Shown here: one piece after another, positions 1 to 8,953 of the stretch | How positions within the stretch are numbered: the first letter of the stretch is position 1 | Layout: every line of letters starts with the position of its first letter | From: Methanospirillum hungatei | GTDB lineage: Archaea; Halobacteriota; Methanomicrobia; Methanomicrobiales; Methanospirillaceae | Direction of reading: 5' to 3' | DNA: 64,000 bases | Assembly: GCF_019263745.1 (NCBI RefSeq) | Contig: NZ_CP077107.1 | Location: forward strand, 3,162,001 to 3,226,000 | Program-made: the position numbers and the translations under genes | The notes under the pieces: generated by a model | Database searches by the model: none | What the model was told of the DNA's origin: nothing | What the model saw: only the letters and a program-made list of their open reading frames with translations

Positions 1-1299
1 GCAGCCATGTATGTCTCTCCGGTTCCGATGATTCAGGGATTTGGCCTGGTTAGCATTATCGGAGTTATGTTCTGTTATCTGACATCATTAGTTGGCATCC
101 CTCTCATCGCAGTTCTTATTCAATATAAACCAAAAGGCCATGGAACCTCAAAGATGGCAGATACTATTGATAATGGACTTTCAAAGACAGCGGTCTGGAT
201 AGCAAAACGCCCGGTTCCCATTCTGATGGTGGTATTATTCGTTGCAATCATAGGTATTCAGGCTGATACGATGATACCGGTCAGTACTGATGAAAATACC
301 TTTGTGCCGTCAGATATGCCTGCAAAAGTGAATATGGAGAAGGTAACCCGCGTATTGGGATCTACGACATCAATTCCTCTTCTTATTACTGGGTCAGATG
401 TTCTCTCGCTTGATACCATTCAATGGATACAAACATTCTCTGAGTTTGAAAAAGAGACCAAGTCTAAAATAATTGGTGTTTCAAGCATTGTGGATTATAT
501 TTTACTCTATAATGATGGAGTAATGCCCCGGACACAGAGTGAATTAAACACTGTTTTAGATAAAATTCCGGATACTCAGAAGGAACAATTTGTCAATGGC
601 AGGATGGAAACTGTCATTCAGATCTCGACGGTTGATCTCGAGACCGACCAGATGACAAGTATAAAGAAGCAGATTGAAGGGGATCTTGTCTTTATCACGC
701 CCCCACCAGGGGTTCAGGCTCATATTACGGGTTCATTTGAACTCTTCTCTACCCTTGTACCGGAGCTTGTTGACAGTAAGGAACTTATGATCTACCTGGG
801 ATTCCTGTTTATCGTCGTCTTTCTGATTGTTGTATACCGGAATGTAAATGCTGTTTCTCCAATTGTTCCGATTATTGCCATTGTTGGATGGAACGGCGTT
901 GCAATGTACGTATTTGGGATTGATTATAATCCTATGACAGCATGTCTTGGGTCCATGACTATTGGTATTGCTGCGGAGTGGACAATTCTTGTGATGGAAC
1001 GGTACCTTGAAGAGCGGGAGGTTACCCCTGATCCTATTGAAGCGATTAAAAATAGTGTCAGAAAGATTGGATCTGCTATTCTGGTTTCAGGGCTTGCTAC
1101 GTTCTTTGGATTTTCAGCATTACTCTTTGCTACCTTTCCAATCATCAGTAATTTTGGCCTGACAACGATCATCGCTCTTGCATTTTCATTGATTGGAGCG
1201 ATTGTGGTGATGCCAGCAATATTATCCTTCATTGATCAGATTGTTCATGGGGTTGAAAAGATTGAAGAAGAAGTTCTTCATATCCCTCATAAACCATAA
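1..1299 (+). CDS. RND/MMPL-family exporter, C-terminal part (5' end outside window)
   Basis: The reading frame is open from base 1, so the gene starts upstream and about 432 C-terminal residues are seen. It looks like the second half of an RND-superfamily (HAE3/MMPL-like) membrane exporter. There is a transmembrane segment near residues 70-90, then an extracytoplasmic domain of about 170 residues. A block of five hydrophobic helices from about residue 260 to 410 follows, with a small charged C-terminal tail. Such proteins use the ion gradient to move lipids or hydrophobic compounds; the substrate here cannot be told. A hairpin with a T tract follows the stop codon, so transcription probably ends before the phosphatase gene. 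Confidence 0.8.
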   Translation, partial: AAMYVSPVPMIQGFGLVSIIGVMFCYLTSLVGIPLIAVLIQYKPKGHGTSKMADTIDNGLSKTAVWIAKRPVPILMVVLFVAIIGIQADTMIPVSTDENTFVPSDMPAKVNMEKVTRVLGSTTSIPLLITGSDVLSLDTIQWIQTFSEFEKETKSKIIGVSSIVDYILLYNDGVMPRTQSELNTVLDKIPDTQKEQFVNGRMETVIQISTVDLETDQMTSIKKQIEGDLVFITPPPGVQAHITGSFELFSTLVPELVDSKELMIYLGFLFIVVFLIVVYRNVNAVSPIVPIIAIVGWNGVAMYVFGIDYNPMTACLGSMTIGIAAEWTILVMERYLEEREVTPDPIEAIKNSVRKIGSAILVSGLATFFGFSALLFATFPIISNFGLTTIIALAFSLIGAIVVMPAILSFIDQIVHGVEKIEEEVLHIPHKP

Positions 1300-1301
1300 T
1301 T

Positions 1302-1330
1302 TTCTGTTTTTTTCACAGAATTCAGTTTTT
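1302..1330 (+). terminator. Hairpin plus T tract after the RND exporter
   Basis: A 6-bp stem (TTCTGT at 1302-1307 pairing with ACAGAA at 1315-1320) encloses a T-rich loop and is followed by five T at 1326-1330. Archaeal polymerase terminates at T tracts, so this is a plausible end of the exporter transcript. The assignment is by eye only. Confidence 0.4.
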
Positions 1331-1420
1331 AACGATCATTTTCTGAATAATCTATGGTAGTGTATTAAATGAGTAGAGAGGTAGGATATATCTCTTTCAA
1401 ACGCGATGCTCATATAGGGT

Positions 1421-2215
1421 ATGCATACAATAAAACAGCGGATTGAAGCCTCCTTTTTCACCAATAAAGGAGGAACCAGGTCAAATAACGAAGATGGGTT
1501 GTTGGTTTTAAACACGCTCATATCCAATCTATCCATGAAAATTCCTGAATCATTTCATGGAGATGTTACACATGCAATCTTTTGTGTTGCAGATGGTATC
1601 GGAGGGGAACAAAAGGGTGAAGTGGCAAGTCAAGTTATCCTGACACATCTTCGAGATCATTTCTCGGAAATAACTGATGAAGAGACCTTCTCCTCTGTTG
1701 CATATGGAGCGAAAGAACAACTGGAAATGTACGTGGAAAAATATCCAGAAGCATCAAATCTTGGCTGTACTCTTGCAGGGCTTATTATTCATGATGATAA
1801 AGCACTTATTTTTAATATCGGGGATTGCAGGGTATATAGGATTAATGGAAAATTCTTTGAACGGATAACGAAGGATCATTCTGTCGTTCAGCATCTTCTT
1901 GAAGAAGGAGTAATTACCGAGGACGAGATGCGGTATCACCCACGGAAAAATATCGTTACATCCTCTATTTCTGGCGATGGAATAAAAGATTCTATCCATG
2001 TCTGGTTTAAATCAATTTCTCTTCGGGATCAGGATCTTTTTTTCATATGTTCTGATGGGATATGGGAATGTTTCTCACAGGATGAACTGGAGATGATATT
2101 TGAGAAGTATCCCGGATATGCATTCTGCGAGAAGGTTCTGGTTGCCGCCCTTGCCCGCCAGGCATCAGACAATGTTACGGCTATCCTTCTCTCAACCACA
2201 CAAAGTCAGTCATAA
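1421..2215 (+). CDS. PP2C-family protein Ser/Thr phosphatase
   Basis: A 264-residue single-domain metal-dependent phosphatase (PPM/PP2C). Family motifs are in order: GGTRSNNEDG near residue 20 with the metal-binding Asp, ADGIGG at 57-62, FNIGDCRVYRI in the middle, then FFICSDGIWE, and SDNVTAIL at the C-terminus. It should remove phosphate from Ser/Thr residues of cytosolic proteins. Its stop codon overlaps the next start by one base (TAATG), which indicates translational coupling. A Ser/Thr kinase and an FHA protein lie downstream, so it is probably the eraser of that pathway. A TATA-like GGATATATCT lies about 30 nt before the ATG, which would fit a leaderless transcript. Confidence 0.88.
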   Translation: MHTIKQRIEASFFTNKGGTRSNNEDGLLVLNTLISNLSMKIPESFHGDVTHAIFCVADGIGGEQKGEVASQVILTHLRDHFSEITDEETFSSVAYGAKEQLEMYVEKYPEASNLGCTLAGLIIHDDKALIFNIGDCRVYRINGKFFERITKDHSVVQHLLEEGVITEDEMRYHPRKNIVTSSISGDGIKDSIHVWFKSISLRDQDLFFICSDGIWECFSQDELEMIFEKYPGYAFCEKVLVAALARQASDNVTAILLSTTQSQS

Positions 2216-3822
2216 TGAGTTCTCTGATTGTTGTTGAAGTCAGCCTGGTTCATTCTGATGATGATACTGGGCAGTCATTTTCATGGATTGAAAAAAGGGT
2301 TCAGGATTTACTATCGGGTGTGAGCAGGAGATATGATTCGCTCACTCAAAAAACTCCAAAGATCACCAGATTATATGATGATCTTATAAAAAGGGGAGAA
2401 TCTTTTCTAAAAAAAGATCCAATAACCTGGAAAACACCAGATTCTGCTCGAAAGGCGATGGAATCACTATTTAGAAAAGCAGAGCGGTTCAAAATAGTGC
2501 TTGTTCAGATCCTTTTAGAAGAACATGAGATTAAACTCATGGAAGAGACATATCTGAATGAGATACAAAGATACCTTTCTGGTCTATCTGATGAGCACCT
2601 CATGAGTGTTGATAATCAGCAATATGTTGCTTTTTCTCAAAAAGTAATGAGGATATCAGATGTAGAATCATTATCCGACAGGATACTACAATATAAAACA
2701 CTCATACCTGAACTTGCACTTCTTTACCATACCAGCAGACAGAAGCGTCCGCTTATACACAACCGGATAAATGAGCTAAAGAAGGAGCTTGCTTCACTAG
2801 AGTTAAAACAAGTTTCTATGCAGGATCTGGAGATAATTCATTCTTTCACAAAAGAGATTTCCAAGATTTTCGGTCATGGTGATGTCAACCTTCAGGAAAC
2901 ACAATTAAATGAGATAGATGCCCGTATCTCTGCATTTTCACACCAGATATCTGGATTTGAACATACAGATATAGGCGATTTAAAAAAATCCGATATTGAA
3001 ACAAGTCTAAATAAAGTCCTTATAACAAAAGAAGCATCAAAAGATCTTTTAGTCCTTGAAGCGGATTTTTTTCATGGACGAATCAGGTTTTTAGATTATG
3101 ATAATACAGAAGACGATGATTATGAGCCAGTAGATAAAGATCTTCCGTCCGAACGATTAGCATTACAGCGAGATAATCTACAGCTTGAATATGGACTGCT
3201 CAAAGAAAAAATCCCTGAAAAAACAGTAATACGGCAGGAGCTTGATGAGATGATTCAATCTCTTTCGGTTGATCCAGATGCCGGAGCTTTACTTGATGCA
3301 GCCATGATCCTCTTTCATGATCCCTTCCCTGAACTCCGGGAACTCGCTGTTATCAGAAGACAATACGATACATATTTTCTCCAGAAAAAAAGAAAATCGC
3401 TATCTGATGATGAGTGGGATCGTGTAATTATGGCTCTAAACAATCATCTTCAGGTAATGGGGTATCGGGTTCATCTGAAAAAAATGAACCATCTCCGTGA
3501 TGCATTTCGAAAAGCCAGTATCGAGATAGGAACTCCTCTTCCTCATTATTCGGTGATGATTTCAATAAATCCGCTAGATGAACTCGTCTTCAGAATGGTG
3601 AGAGTTGTCGATGGGCTTGATCTGAATGAATTTGATCCTGATCTTATCCAAGAGAATGATGTCACATCTTCCAAAGCCTGGAGTGATGATTTTGATTCTC
3701 TCACCAATGAACTAAAAGATGAGAACATTGTGTTAATTGAGCGTCTTCGAAAAAAACCGGAAGAAGTGCCGATCCATCAGGTAACGCGGTTTGATCTCCT
3801 GACTGATGACTACATTTCTTAG
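2215..3822 (+). CDS. Large helical protein of unknown function in the kinase/phosphatase cluster
   Basis: 535 residues with no domain I recognise. Composition is strongly charged with long predicted helices and likely coiled-coil stretches, especially residues 40-260 and 320-440. There is no signal peptide or membrane segment. An acidic patch (NTEDDDYEPVDKD) lies near residue 300. The start overlaps the phosphatase stop by one base, so the two are surely co-transcribed. The Ser/Thr kinase follows after 50 bp. By position it could be a substrate, scaffold or adaptor of the kinase/phosphatase pair; that is inference only. Confidence 0.75.
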   Translation: MSSLIVVEVSLVHSDDDTGQSFSWIEKRVQDLLSGVSRRYDSLTQKTPKITRLYDDLIKRGESFLKKDPITWKTPDSARKAMESLFRKAERFKIVLVQILLEEHEIKLMEETYLNEIQRYLSGLSDEHLMSVDNQQYVAFSQKVMRISDVESLSDRILQYKTLIPELALLYHTSRQKRPLIHNRINELKKELASLELKQVSMQDLEIIHSFTKEISKIFGHGDVNLQETQLNEIDARISAFSHQISGFEHTDIGDLKKSDIETSLNKVLITKEASKDLLVLEADFFHGRIRFLDYDNTEDDDYEPVDKDLPSERLALQRDNLQLEYGLLKEKIPEKTVIRQELDEMIQSLSVDPDAGALLDAAMILFHDPFPELRELAVIRRQYDTYFLQKKRKSLSDDEWDRVIMALNNHLQVMGYRVHLKKMNHLRDAFRKASIEIGTPLPHYSVMISINPLDELVFRMVRVVDGLDLNEFDPDLIQENDVTSSKAWSDDFDSLTNELKDENIVLIERLRKKPEEVPIHQVTRFDLLTDDYIS

Positions 3823-3872
3823 CACATACCTTAATTCTTATTCGATCCTATACATGGTATCCATAGTGTCGT

Positions 3873-6476
3873 ATGATCCCAAAAGAAATGGACCATCCTG
3901 ATAAAAGAGGAACAACATTACGGGACGGTCTAAAGGATCATACAGAACCATCAAAACCGGTTCATCATGAGGTTATATCATCAGACGAACAACGTTTTTT
4001 TAGATCCTACCGAATTATCAAACAATTTCCTGCAACCGGAGGAGAAGCAGATATATGGCTCATTCAAAAGGACAGGGTCTATTATATTCTAAAACATTAT
4101 CGACTTGGTATTGAACCCAAAATTGATGTTTTAGATCAGGTCAGCCACATTTCTTTACGTAATCCAAAAAATCTGATTAAGATTATTGACTATGGATTTG
4201 ATGAAGAATCGGAACGATGGTACGAGATTTTAGAATATGCTCGGTATGGTTCTCTTCGCGATCTCGTTCAAAAACAATCAATTAGTAATGCCACATTTAA
4301 ATCTATAATTGAAGAGATTGCATTTGGTCTGGACACCCTGCACAAAAATAATGTTTTACATCTTGATTTAAAACCTTCAAATATATTAATTCGAGAGTTA
4401 CGCCCATTAAATCTTATTCTTACTGACTTTGGTATTTCTACCCTGCTTGACACAGAGTTATCACGGCACATTACCAGCACGAAAGGAACCCCGATGTACT
4501 GGGCGCCTGAACAACTGGGTAATGTTGTAGGACGCGAATCAGATTATTGGGCTCTTGGGATTATCGCACTTGAGATAACAGAAAAAAAACACCCATTCGA
4601 GGGACTGAATCATAATCTTATTCTCTCAACCCTGGCTTCACGAGGAATTGTTCTTTCTGAGCAGATACACCCGGATCGCCTCATTTTGCTAAAAGGCCTT
4701 CTGACGCGAAATCCAAAAAAGCGATGGGGAAAACGTGAAGTTTCGTTATGGCTTTCAGGGAAGCGAAATATCCCGGTATTTTATGAAGAGGAGCATATCG
4801 GACGACAGGGAATATCAAAACCATACGAGTTCCATGATGAGAATTATTATAGCCTGCATGATCTGATGTATGCATTCATCGGCGATCCAGCCTCATGGGA
4901 AGATGCAAAACGCCACATTGGGCGGGGGTATCTACTCAGGTGGCTTGAGGCAACCGAACAGTATAACAAAGCCGTCATAATCTCGAAATATAATGAAACC
5001 TGTCCAGACGAAGATGAGCGACTCGTATACATCGCTGCTGAATTAAACAAGGATATTCCTTTTACCCTGTATGGAAAAGTAATCGATATCACGAACCTTG
5101 TCTGGTTCCTGGGTCGTTCTCTAAACCGAGAACAGGATGAATATGAAGAAAAAATACTTTCACTTCTTTTCTCTGGTGATATTGAGGCGATGTATAACAG
5201 ATTCCTTGATATTACTAAACAGGAAGTAAAAAGTATTTTTTTCACACGTCTTTTTACCTGGATTAAAAGTAACCCACGTGGGACGAACGAGAGGAAACGT
5301 CTCTTCCAGTATGCAAAGATTCTCCATGAACGAGAGGTTGCAGGAATTCCTACTGAATGGAGTGCAAAGTCAGTAATCTCAATTATTTCTATCTATCACA
5401 ATTTTATCAGGTTATCTGCGAAATCAGATGCTGAAGAATGTAAAAAAGATATGATAACCGCGGCAAATCATGCATTATCTGCTCAGGTCATAGAACCTGA
5501 TCTCCTCGTAGCACTTGCATCAGCGTTTGAAGAATTGCAGGATCCAAAAACCGGAAAAATGCTTCTCAAGAAAGCTTACAATCTGGATATCCGTGTTTTA
5601 ACTCTTCTTTTTAATAAAAGGATAGGAATTCAGCGTTTCAGATTCTATTCTTCATTGACTCGTGAATTTGAAAAAAACCTCATCTTCATCTCTTCAGATC
5701 CATGGAATGAAACCATCACCTTCTGGAAGAAAAAATACCTCCAATTCTATGAGGAAGATAACTTTTCTCTCACTCTTTCACTCTCTGAACGAATCATCGA
5801 GATGGATAAAATGGGTGCTCATGGTTGGGCTATGAGAGGACTGAGCCTTCTGAAAATAAAACGCAGCCATGAAGCAGAGTTTTGTTTTTCCCATCGTTCG
5901 ATCCATACTGCCGACGATCCCCTGATGACATGGATTTTGGGAGAACAATCTGAAGAAAGTAGAAACCTTTCTGTTGCTGAAGAGAAGTACAATGAAGTTC
6001 CAGAACAGCATTTTGTCCAGCCACTTCCGCGGATCGGAATGGCGCGAATATACTTTAAACAAAAAAGGTACTGGGAAACAATCGAGATATGTGATACCAT
6101 ACTGAAAACATATCCAGGGAATGTGAAAGCCCTATTGCATAAAGGGGACTCTCTCTACGCTATTGATCGAATTGAAGAAGCACTTATATGTTTTGATCTC
6201 ATCTGTGAAAACCATCCGGATAATTATATGGGCTGTGTAAAAGCTGCCAGGTGTCTTCTCAAGATGGGAAAATATGGTGAGGCAAATACCTGCATTTCAA
6301 AGGTGCTTGAAAAAGATGAAACCATCGTTGAAGCATTACGGATAAAAGCCTATATCTCTCTGAAAAGGGGGATTAAGACTGAAGCAAAGCAGTGGCTTTC
6401 GAAAATTCTAACAATTGATCCGGAGAATTCATGGGCTCTCAAAATGCAGTCAATTTCGGGTATAAAAACTCATTGA
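3873..6476 (+). CDS. Ser/Thr protein kinase with C-terminal TPR region
   Basis: 867 residues. A Hanks-type kinase domain spans about 45-290: a glycine-rich loop variant ATGGEADIW (54-62), ATP-site lysine K74, catalytic loop HLDLKPSNIL (D165), DFG at 185-187 and APEQ at 211-214. The usual HRD is HLD, so this is a non-RD kinase that may not need activation-loop phosphorylation. The helix-C glutamate is not obvious. The rest is helical and turns into TPR-like repeats from about residue 590 onward, a likely partner-binding platform. No transmembrane segment is seen, so it is cytosolic, unlike many bacterial PknB kinases. The phosphatase lies upstream and the FHA protein downstream. Confidence 0.88.
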   Translation: MIPKEMDHPDKRGTTLRDGLKDHTEPSKPVHHEVISSDEQRFFRSYRIIKQFPATGGEADIWLIQKDRVYYILKHYRLGIEPKIDVLDQVSHISLRNPKNLIKIIDYGFDEESERWYEILEYARYGSLRDLVQKQSISNATFKSIIEEIAFGLDTLHKNNVLHLDLKPSNILIRELRPLNLILTDFGISTLLDTELSRHITSTKGTPMYWAPEQLGNVVGRESDYWALGIIALEITEKKHPFEGLNHNLILSTLASRGIVLSEQIHPDRLILLKGLLTRNPKKRWGKREVSLWLSGKRNIPVFYEEEHIGRQGISKPYEFHDENYYSLHDLMYAFIGDPASWEDAKRHIGRGYLLRWLEATEQYNKAVIISKYNETCPDEDERLVYIAAELNKDIPFTLYGKVIDITNLVWFLGRSLNREQDEYEEKILSLLFSGDIEAMYNRFLDITKQEVKSIFFTRLFTWIKSNPRGTNERKRLFQYAKILHEREVAGIPTEWSAKSVISIISIYHNFIRLSAKSDAEECKKDMITAANHALSAQVIEPDLLVALASAFEELQDPKTGKMLLKKAYNLDIRVLTLLFNKRIGIQRFRFYSSLTREFEKNLIFISSDPWNETITFWKKKYLQFYEEDNFSLTLSLSERIIEMDKMGAHGWAMRGLSLLKIKRSHEAEFCFSHRSIHTADDPLMTWILGEQSEESRNLSVAEEKYNEVPEQHFVQPLPRIGMARIYFKQKRYWETIEICDTILKTYPGNVKALLHKGDSLYAIDRIEEALICFDLICENHPDNYMGCVKAARCLLKMGKYGEANTCISKVLEKDETIVEALRIKAYISLKRGIKTEAKQWLSKILTIDPENSWALKMQSISGIKTH

Positions 6477-6493
6477 AAGAGATATTCACTTCA

Positions 6494-6507
6494 TTTTTTT
6501 GCTTTTT
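6494..6507 (+). terminator. T-rich tract after the kinase gene
   Basis: Seven T (6494-6500) followed closely by five T (6503-6507), 18 bp after the kinase stop codon. T tracts of this kind are typical archaeal termination signals. The AAA+ gene that follows has its own GGAG ribosome site (6613-6616) and an AT-rich promoter-like stretch near 6535-6550, suggesting a separate transcript. Confidence 0.4.
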
Positions 6508-6622
6508 GAAAAATTTTATGAAGGTTTAAATGCCAGGTAATTATAAGTATCACTATTAACTGTCGCAATTTTTCATTGCCATCAGGAGTTAGGATTATCC
6601 GGAATATTTTATTGGAGCCTAT

Positions 6623-7261
6623 ATGAGTAATCTTCCAAAATGGAGTATGGAGTTTGTCAGGTTTCTTTCAGTTACTCCACAGTTTTCTTTCACCGGAAAC
6701 ATACTTGACGTGTATCCGGTGGACCTTGATGGCATAATTACGACTCTGCGTCTAAAAGATTACATTCGGACTATCCTGGTCAGAGAAGGATATGATATCA
6801 TTTTAACCTTCGAGCCTTTTGTAGGATTTTCGCATATGCATGGGGATCCTGACACCATTCATGCAGTGCTTGGAGATGTCTTATCGGCAGAAAAAACGGA
6901 GCCACCTTCACTTGAAAGAACCATTGAAATTATCAGGAAAAGTGTGGAAAACCGGACTGCATATTCTGCAATCATATTAAATCAGGTATCACGACCATGG
7001 GACGAATTCGTTTCATCTGATACATTCCTGTATCATCTTTTCTCTCTCTGTCAGGATGCAGAGCCTCGTTTGTTAGCCGGCAGTTCATATCCCAGGTTTA
7101 ATCTCATTATCTGGATACATAGCCGGGATGCTCCCCTCCCTTCATGGTATATCCATGATAACACTAAATTCCGAGAGATAATTGTTCCAAAACCAAATTT
7201 TCATTCACGAAGGGTGCTCCTTGAGTCTTTGACAAAAACCTGCCATTATTTGAGTCTTTAG
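6623..7261 (+). CDS. N-terminal part of a ClpB-related AAA+ protein, truncated by a frameshift
   Basis: 212 residues in this frame. The beginning, with FTGNILDVYP and LRLKDYIRTILVREGYDIIL, resembles the N-terminal module of a family of double-domain AAA+ proteins whose second half is ClpB-like. I see no Walker A motif here, so the first AAA-like unit is probably degenerate. The frame ends abruptly after VPKPNFHSRRVLLESL, where the family would continue into a short helical linker. That linker is found intact in the -1 frame just downstream (NLPLFESLGDNEKEES). The switch fits at the A run 7234-7238. I read this and the next entry as one gene of about 597 residues. The start ATG has GGAG six bases upstream. 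Confidence 0.7.
   Translation: MSNLPKWSMEFVRFLSVTPQFSFTGNILDVYPVDLDGIITTLRLKDYIRTILVREGYDIILTFEPFVGFSHMHGDPDTIHAVLGDVLSAEKTEPPSLERTIEIIRKSVENRTAYSAIILNQVSRPWDEFVSSDTFLYHLFSLCQDAEPRLLAGSSYPRFNLIIWIHSRDAPLPSWYIHDNTKFREIIVPKPNFHSRRVLLESLTKTCHYLSL
7234..7238 (+). other. Frameshift point joining the two AAA+ halves
   Basis: Five A in the context TTG ACA AAA ACC. Slipping back one base on AAA, or restoring one missing A, changes the reading to TTG ACA AAA AAC CTG and joins the upstream frame to the downstream one without losing any residue of the expected linker. It could be a sequencing or assembly error, a real inactivating deletion, or programmed -1 frameshifting. It is not a full X XXY YYZ slippery heptamer in the zero frame. 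Confidence 0.65.
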
Positions 7262-8415
7262 GTGATAACGAGAAGGAAGAGTCACTATCACTCCTTATAA
7301 AGAAGACACACAATTTTCAGGCAAATGAACTGATATCTCTCATCTCACTTGTCAGACGTGATGTTATATCAGTATCAGATCTTCCAGAAGCAGTAGTGCA
7401 GTATACCTGTGGACCATCTGAAAATTTTTGGAAGACAGTACATAATAAACTGGTAGAAGGTGCCGAAGAGTTCTTGAATAATCGTGTTTTTGGACAGACT
7501 CATGCAATAAAACGAATATGTAGTCTTTTAAGCCAGTCCTATCTTGGTCTGACTCACACGATTCATTCTCAAAAATATTCCCAACCACGAGGTTTTTTCA
7601 TTCTTGCGGGTCACGAGGGAGTTGGCAAAACTGCCCTTATCCATGCACTAAAAGATCTTCTCCTAGGGACAGCTGGTGATTTGATAATGGTAAACATGAG
7701 TGATTATCAGGATAATGATGCAGGGAAGCACTTTCTCGTGAATGCTTCAATTGAGAATGGCAGTGTTCTTGCAAAAGTCCGACGTAATCCCTATTCAATC
7801 GTGGTCTTTGATAACATTGAATCAGCATCCAGGAAAGTAATGCACCTTTTGAATCTGATTATTCGAGAAGGTGAATTACAGACAGAAGATGGAACCATCA
7901 TTGATTTTTCGGGCTGCCTGGTTATATGTACTATCCGGCTGCATGGATGTTGTCCTGATGCATATAAACAAGGAAAAGTGACAGAAGAGACTATCAAAGA
8001 ATATCAGACAAAAGAACAGATGGCTTCTGAAATCATTGCACAGTTTTTTGAAGAACACATGAGTTTTGATTTTTCCCAGTTAGTTCGAGGCAATACTATA
8101 ATATTTAGAGGTATAAAGGATAAAGCGGCAAAGAGGATTCTAGATTCAATGTTGAATGATGTCTTAAAAAAGATATATGCTAAATATCATCTCATGGTAA
8201 CATTGAGCCCTGAAGTCAGAACGAATGTTGAAAATTATTGTTGCCAGAATCTCTTTCGTGGGGGAATAAGTATCAATCAACGGCTTGAAGAGATGTTGGT
8301 AAGCCCTCTCTCAAAACAGTTGATTGAAGAGAGATTTGAACCGAATGAAAAAGTAATAATATCTCATATCTCAGATAGTGAATCAGGATGGGAGGTTACC
8401 CTCTCCAGGGTGTGA
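7237..8415 (+). CDS. C-terminal ClpB-like AAA+ domain, continuation of the 6623 gene in the -1 frame
   Basis: The frame is open from 7225; without fusion the first usable start would be GTG at 7396. A linker helix (ELISLISLVRRDVIS) leads to a ClpB/Hsp100 D2-like domain beginning at VFGQTHAIKRI. Walker A is GHEGVGKT. The Walker B region is IVVFDNIESAS, where Hsp100 proteins have DE: the catalytic Glu is Asn. The sensor-1 region (LVICTIRL) also lacks the usual Thr-Ser-Asn. The domain may therefore bind ATP but hydrolyse it poorly, or the gene may be decaying. The FHA gene starts 16 bp downstream, suggesting one operon. Confidence 0.7.
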   Translation, partial: NLPLFESLGDNEKEESLSLLIKKTHNFQANELISLISLVRRDVISVSDLPEAVVQYTCGPSENFWKTVHNKLVEGAEEFLNNRVFGQTHAIKRICSLLSQSYLGLTHTIHSQKYSQPRGFFILAGHEGVGKTALIHALKDLLLGTAGDLIMVNMSDYQDNDAGKHFLVNASIENGSVLAKVRRNPYSIVVFDNIESASRKVMHLLNLIIREGELQTEDGTIIDFSGCLVICTIRLHGCCPDAYKQGKVTEETIKEYQTKEQMASEIIAQFFEEHMSFDFSQLVRGNTIIFRGIKDKAAKRILDSMLNDVLKKIYAKYHLMVTLSPEVRTNVENYCCQNLFRGGISINQRLEEMLVSPLSKQLIEERFEPNEKVIISHISDSESGWEVTLSRV

Positions 8416-8431
8416 TGCCAGGAATACTATC

Positions 8432-8932
8432 ATGGTGCTTCAAAAAATTTGCGATACCTGTGGGATGGCGAATCCTGCCACTGAAATGATCTGTATGCGA
8501 TGTTTCTCAGATATTTCAGGTAAAAAACCGGTTGAAAGAAAAACAATCCGGCAAATGGATGGAAAGGGAATCGTTAAAAAACCTCCTGACAGGAGGTTTG
8601 CGAATCTCGGATTTGAGGAAGGACGAACCATCAGGGAAGTAACACCTCTGACGCTATCAATGTCCCCCGGTGTGACGATCACCGTACATCACGGAGATAC
8701 AGTTGGCAGAGATGCTGTTGGCAGAACACTTCTACAACAATATAATGGTGTCTCCCGCCAGCATGCAACATTCAAATATTTCAATGGCAAATGGCTCATC
8801 CGTGACGAAAACTCTACAAATGGTACGTATATCCTGGGAAAGAAGATTTCAGCGGATAAATGGTATGAGATAAAAGATGGAGATACTGTTTCTTTTTCAT
8901 CGAACTGCACGTTTACGGTCCAGACAATGTAA
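8432..8932 (+). CDS. Zinc-ribbon and FHA domain protein
   Basis: 166 residues. The start ATG at 8432 is chosen because it follows AGGA by eight bases and directly precedes the metal site; an upstream start would run into the AAA+ gene. A small zinc ribbon (CDTCG and CMRC, residues about 7-27) is followed by a linker. An FHA domain spans about residues 85-166, with conserved GRD, SRQHATF and NSTNGTYI. FHA domains bind phosphothreonine, so this is the likely reader of the kinase in the same cluster. The zinc ribbon could bind another protein or nucleic acid. Confidence 0.85.
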   Translation: MVLQKICDTCGMANPATEMICMRCFSDISGKKPVERKTIRQMDGKGIVKKPPDRRFANLGFEEGRTIREVTPLTLSMSPGVTITVHHGDTVGRDAVGRTLLQQYNGVSRQHATFKYFNGKWLIRDENSTNGTYILGKKISADKWYEIKDGDTVSFSSNCTFTVQTM

Positions 8933-8946
8933 TTGGATGTGAAAAC

Positions 8947-8953
8947 TTTTTTT
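8947..8953 (+). terminator. T tract between convergent genes
   Basis: Seven T just after the FHA gene stop, overlapping the end of the convergent YbgA-like gene. It is a likely archaeal termination site for the phospho-signalling cluster. Confidence 0.35.

Noticed and set aside
1421-8932. Type VI secretion-like locus
   Set aside because: Kinase, phosphatase, FHA and ClpB-like genes recall T6SS accessory genes, but no structural gene (sheath, tube, baseplate) is present.
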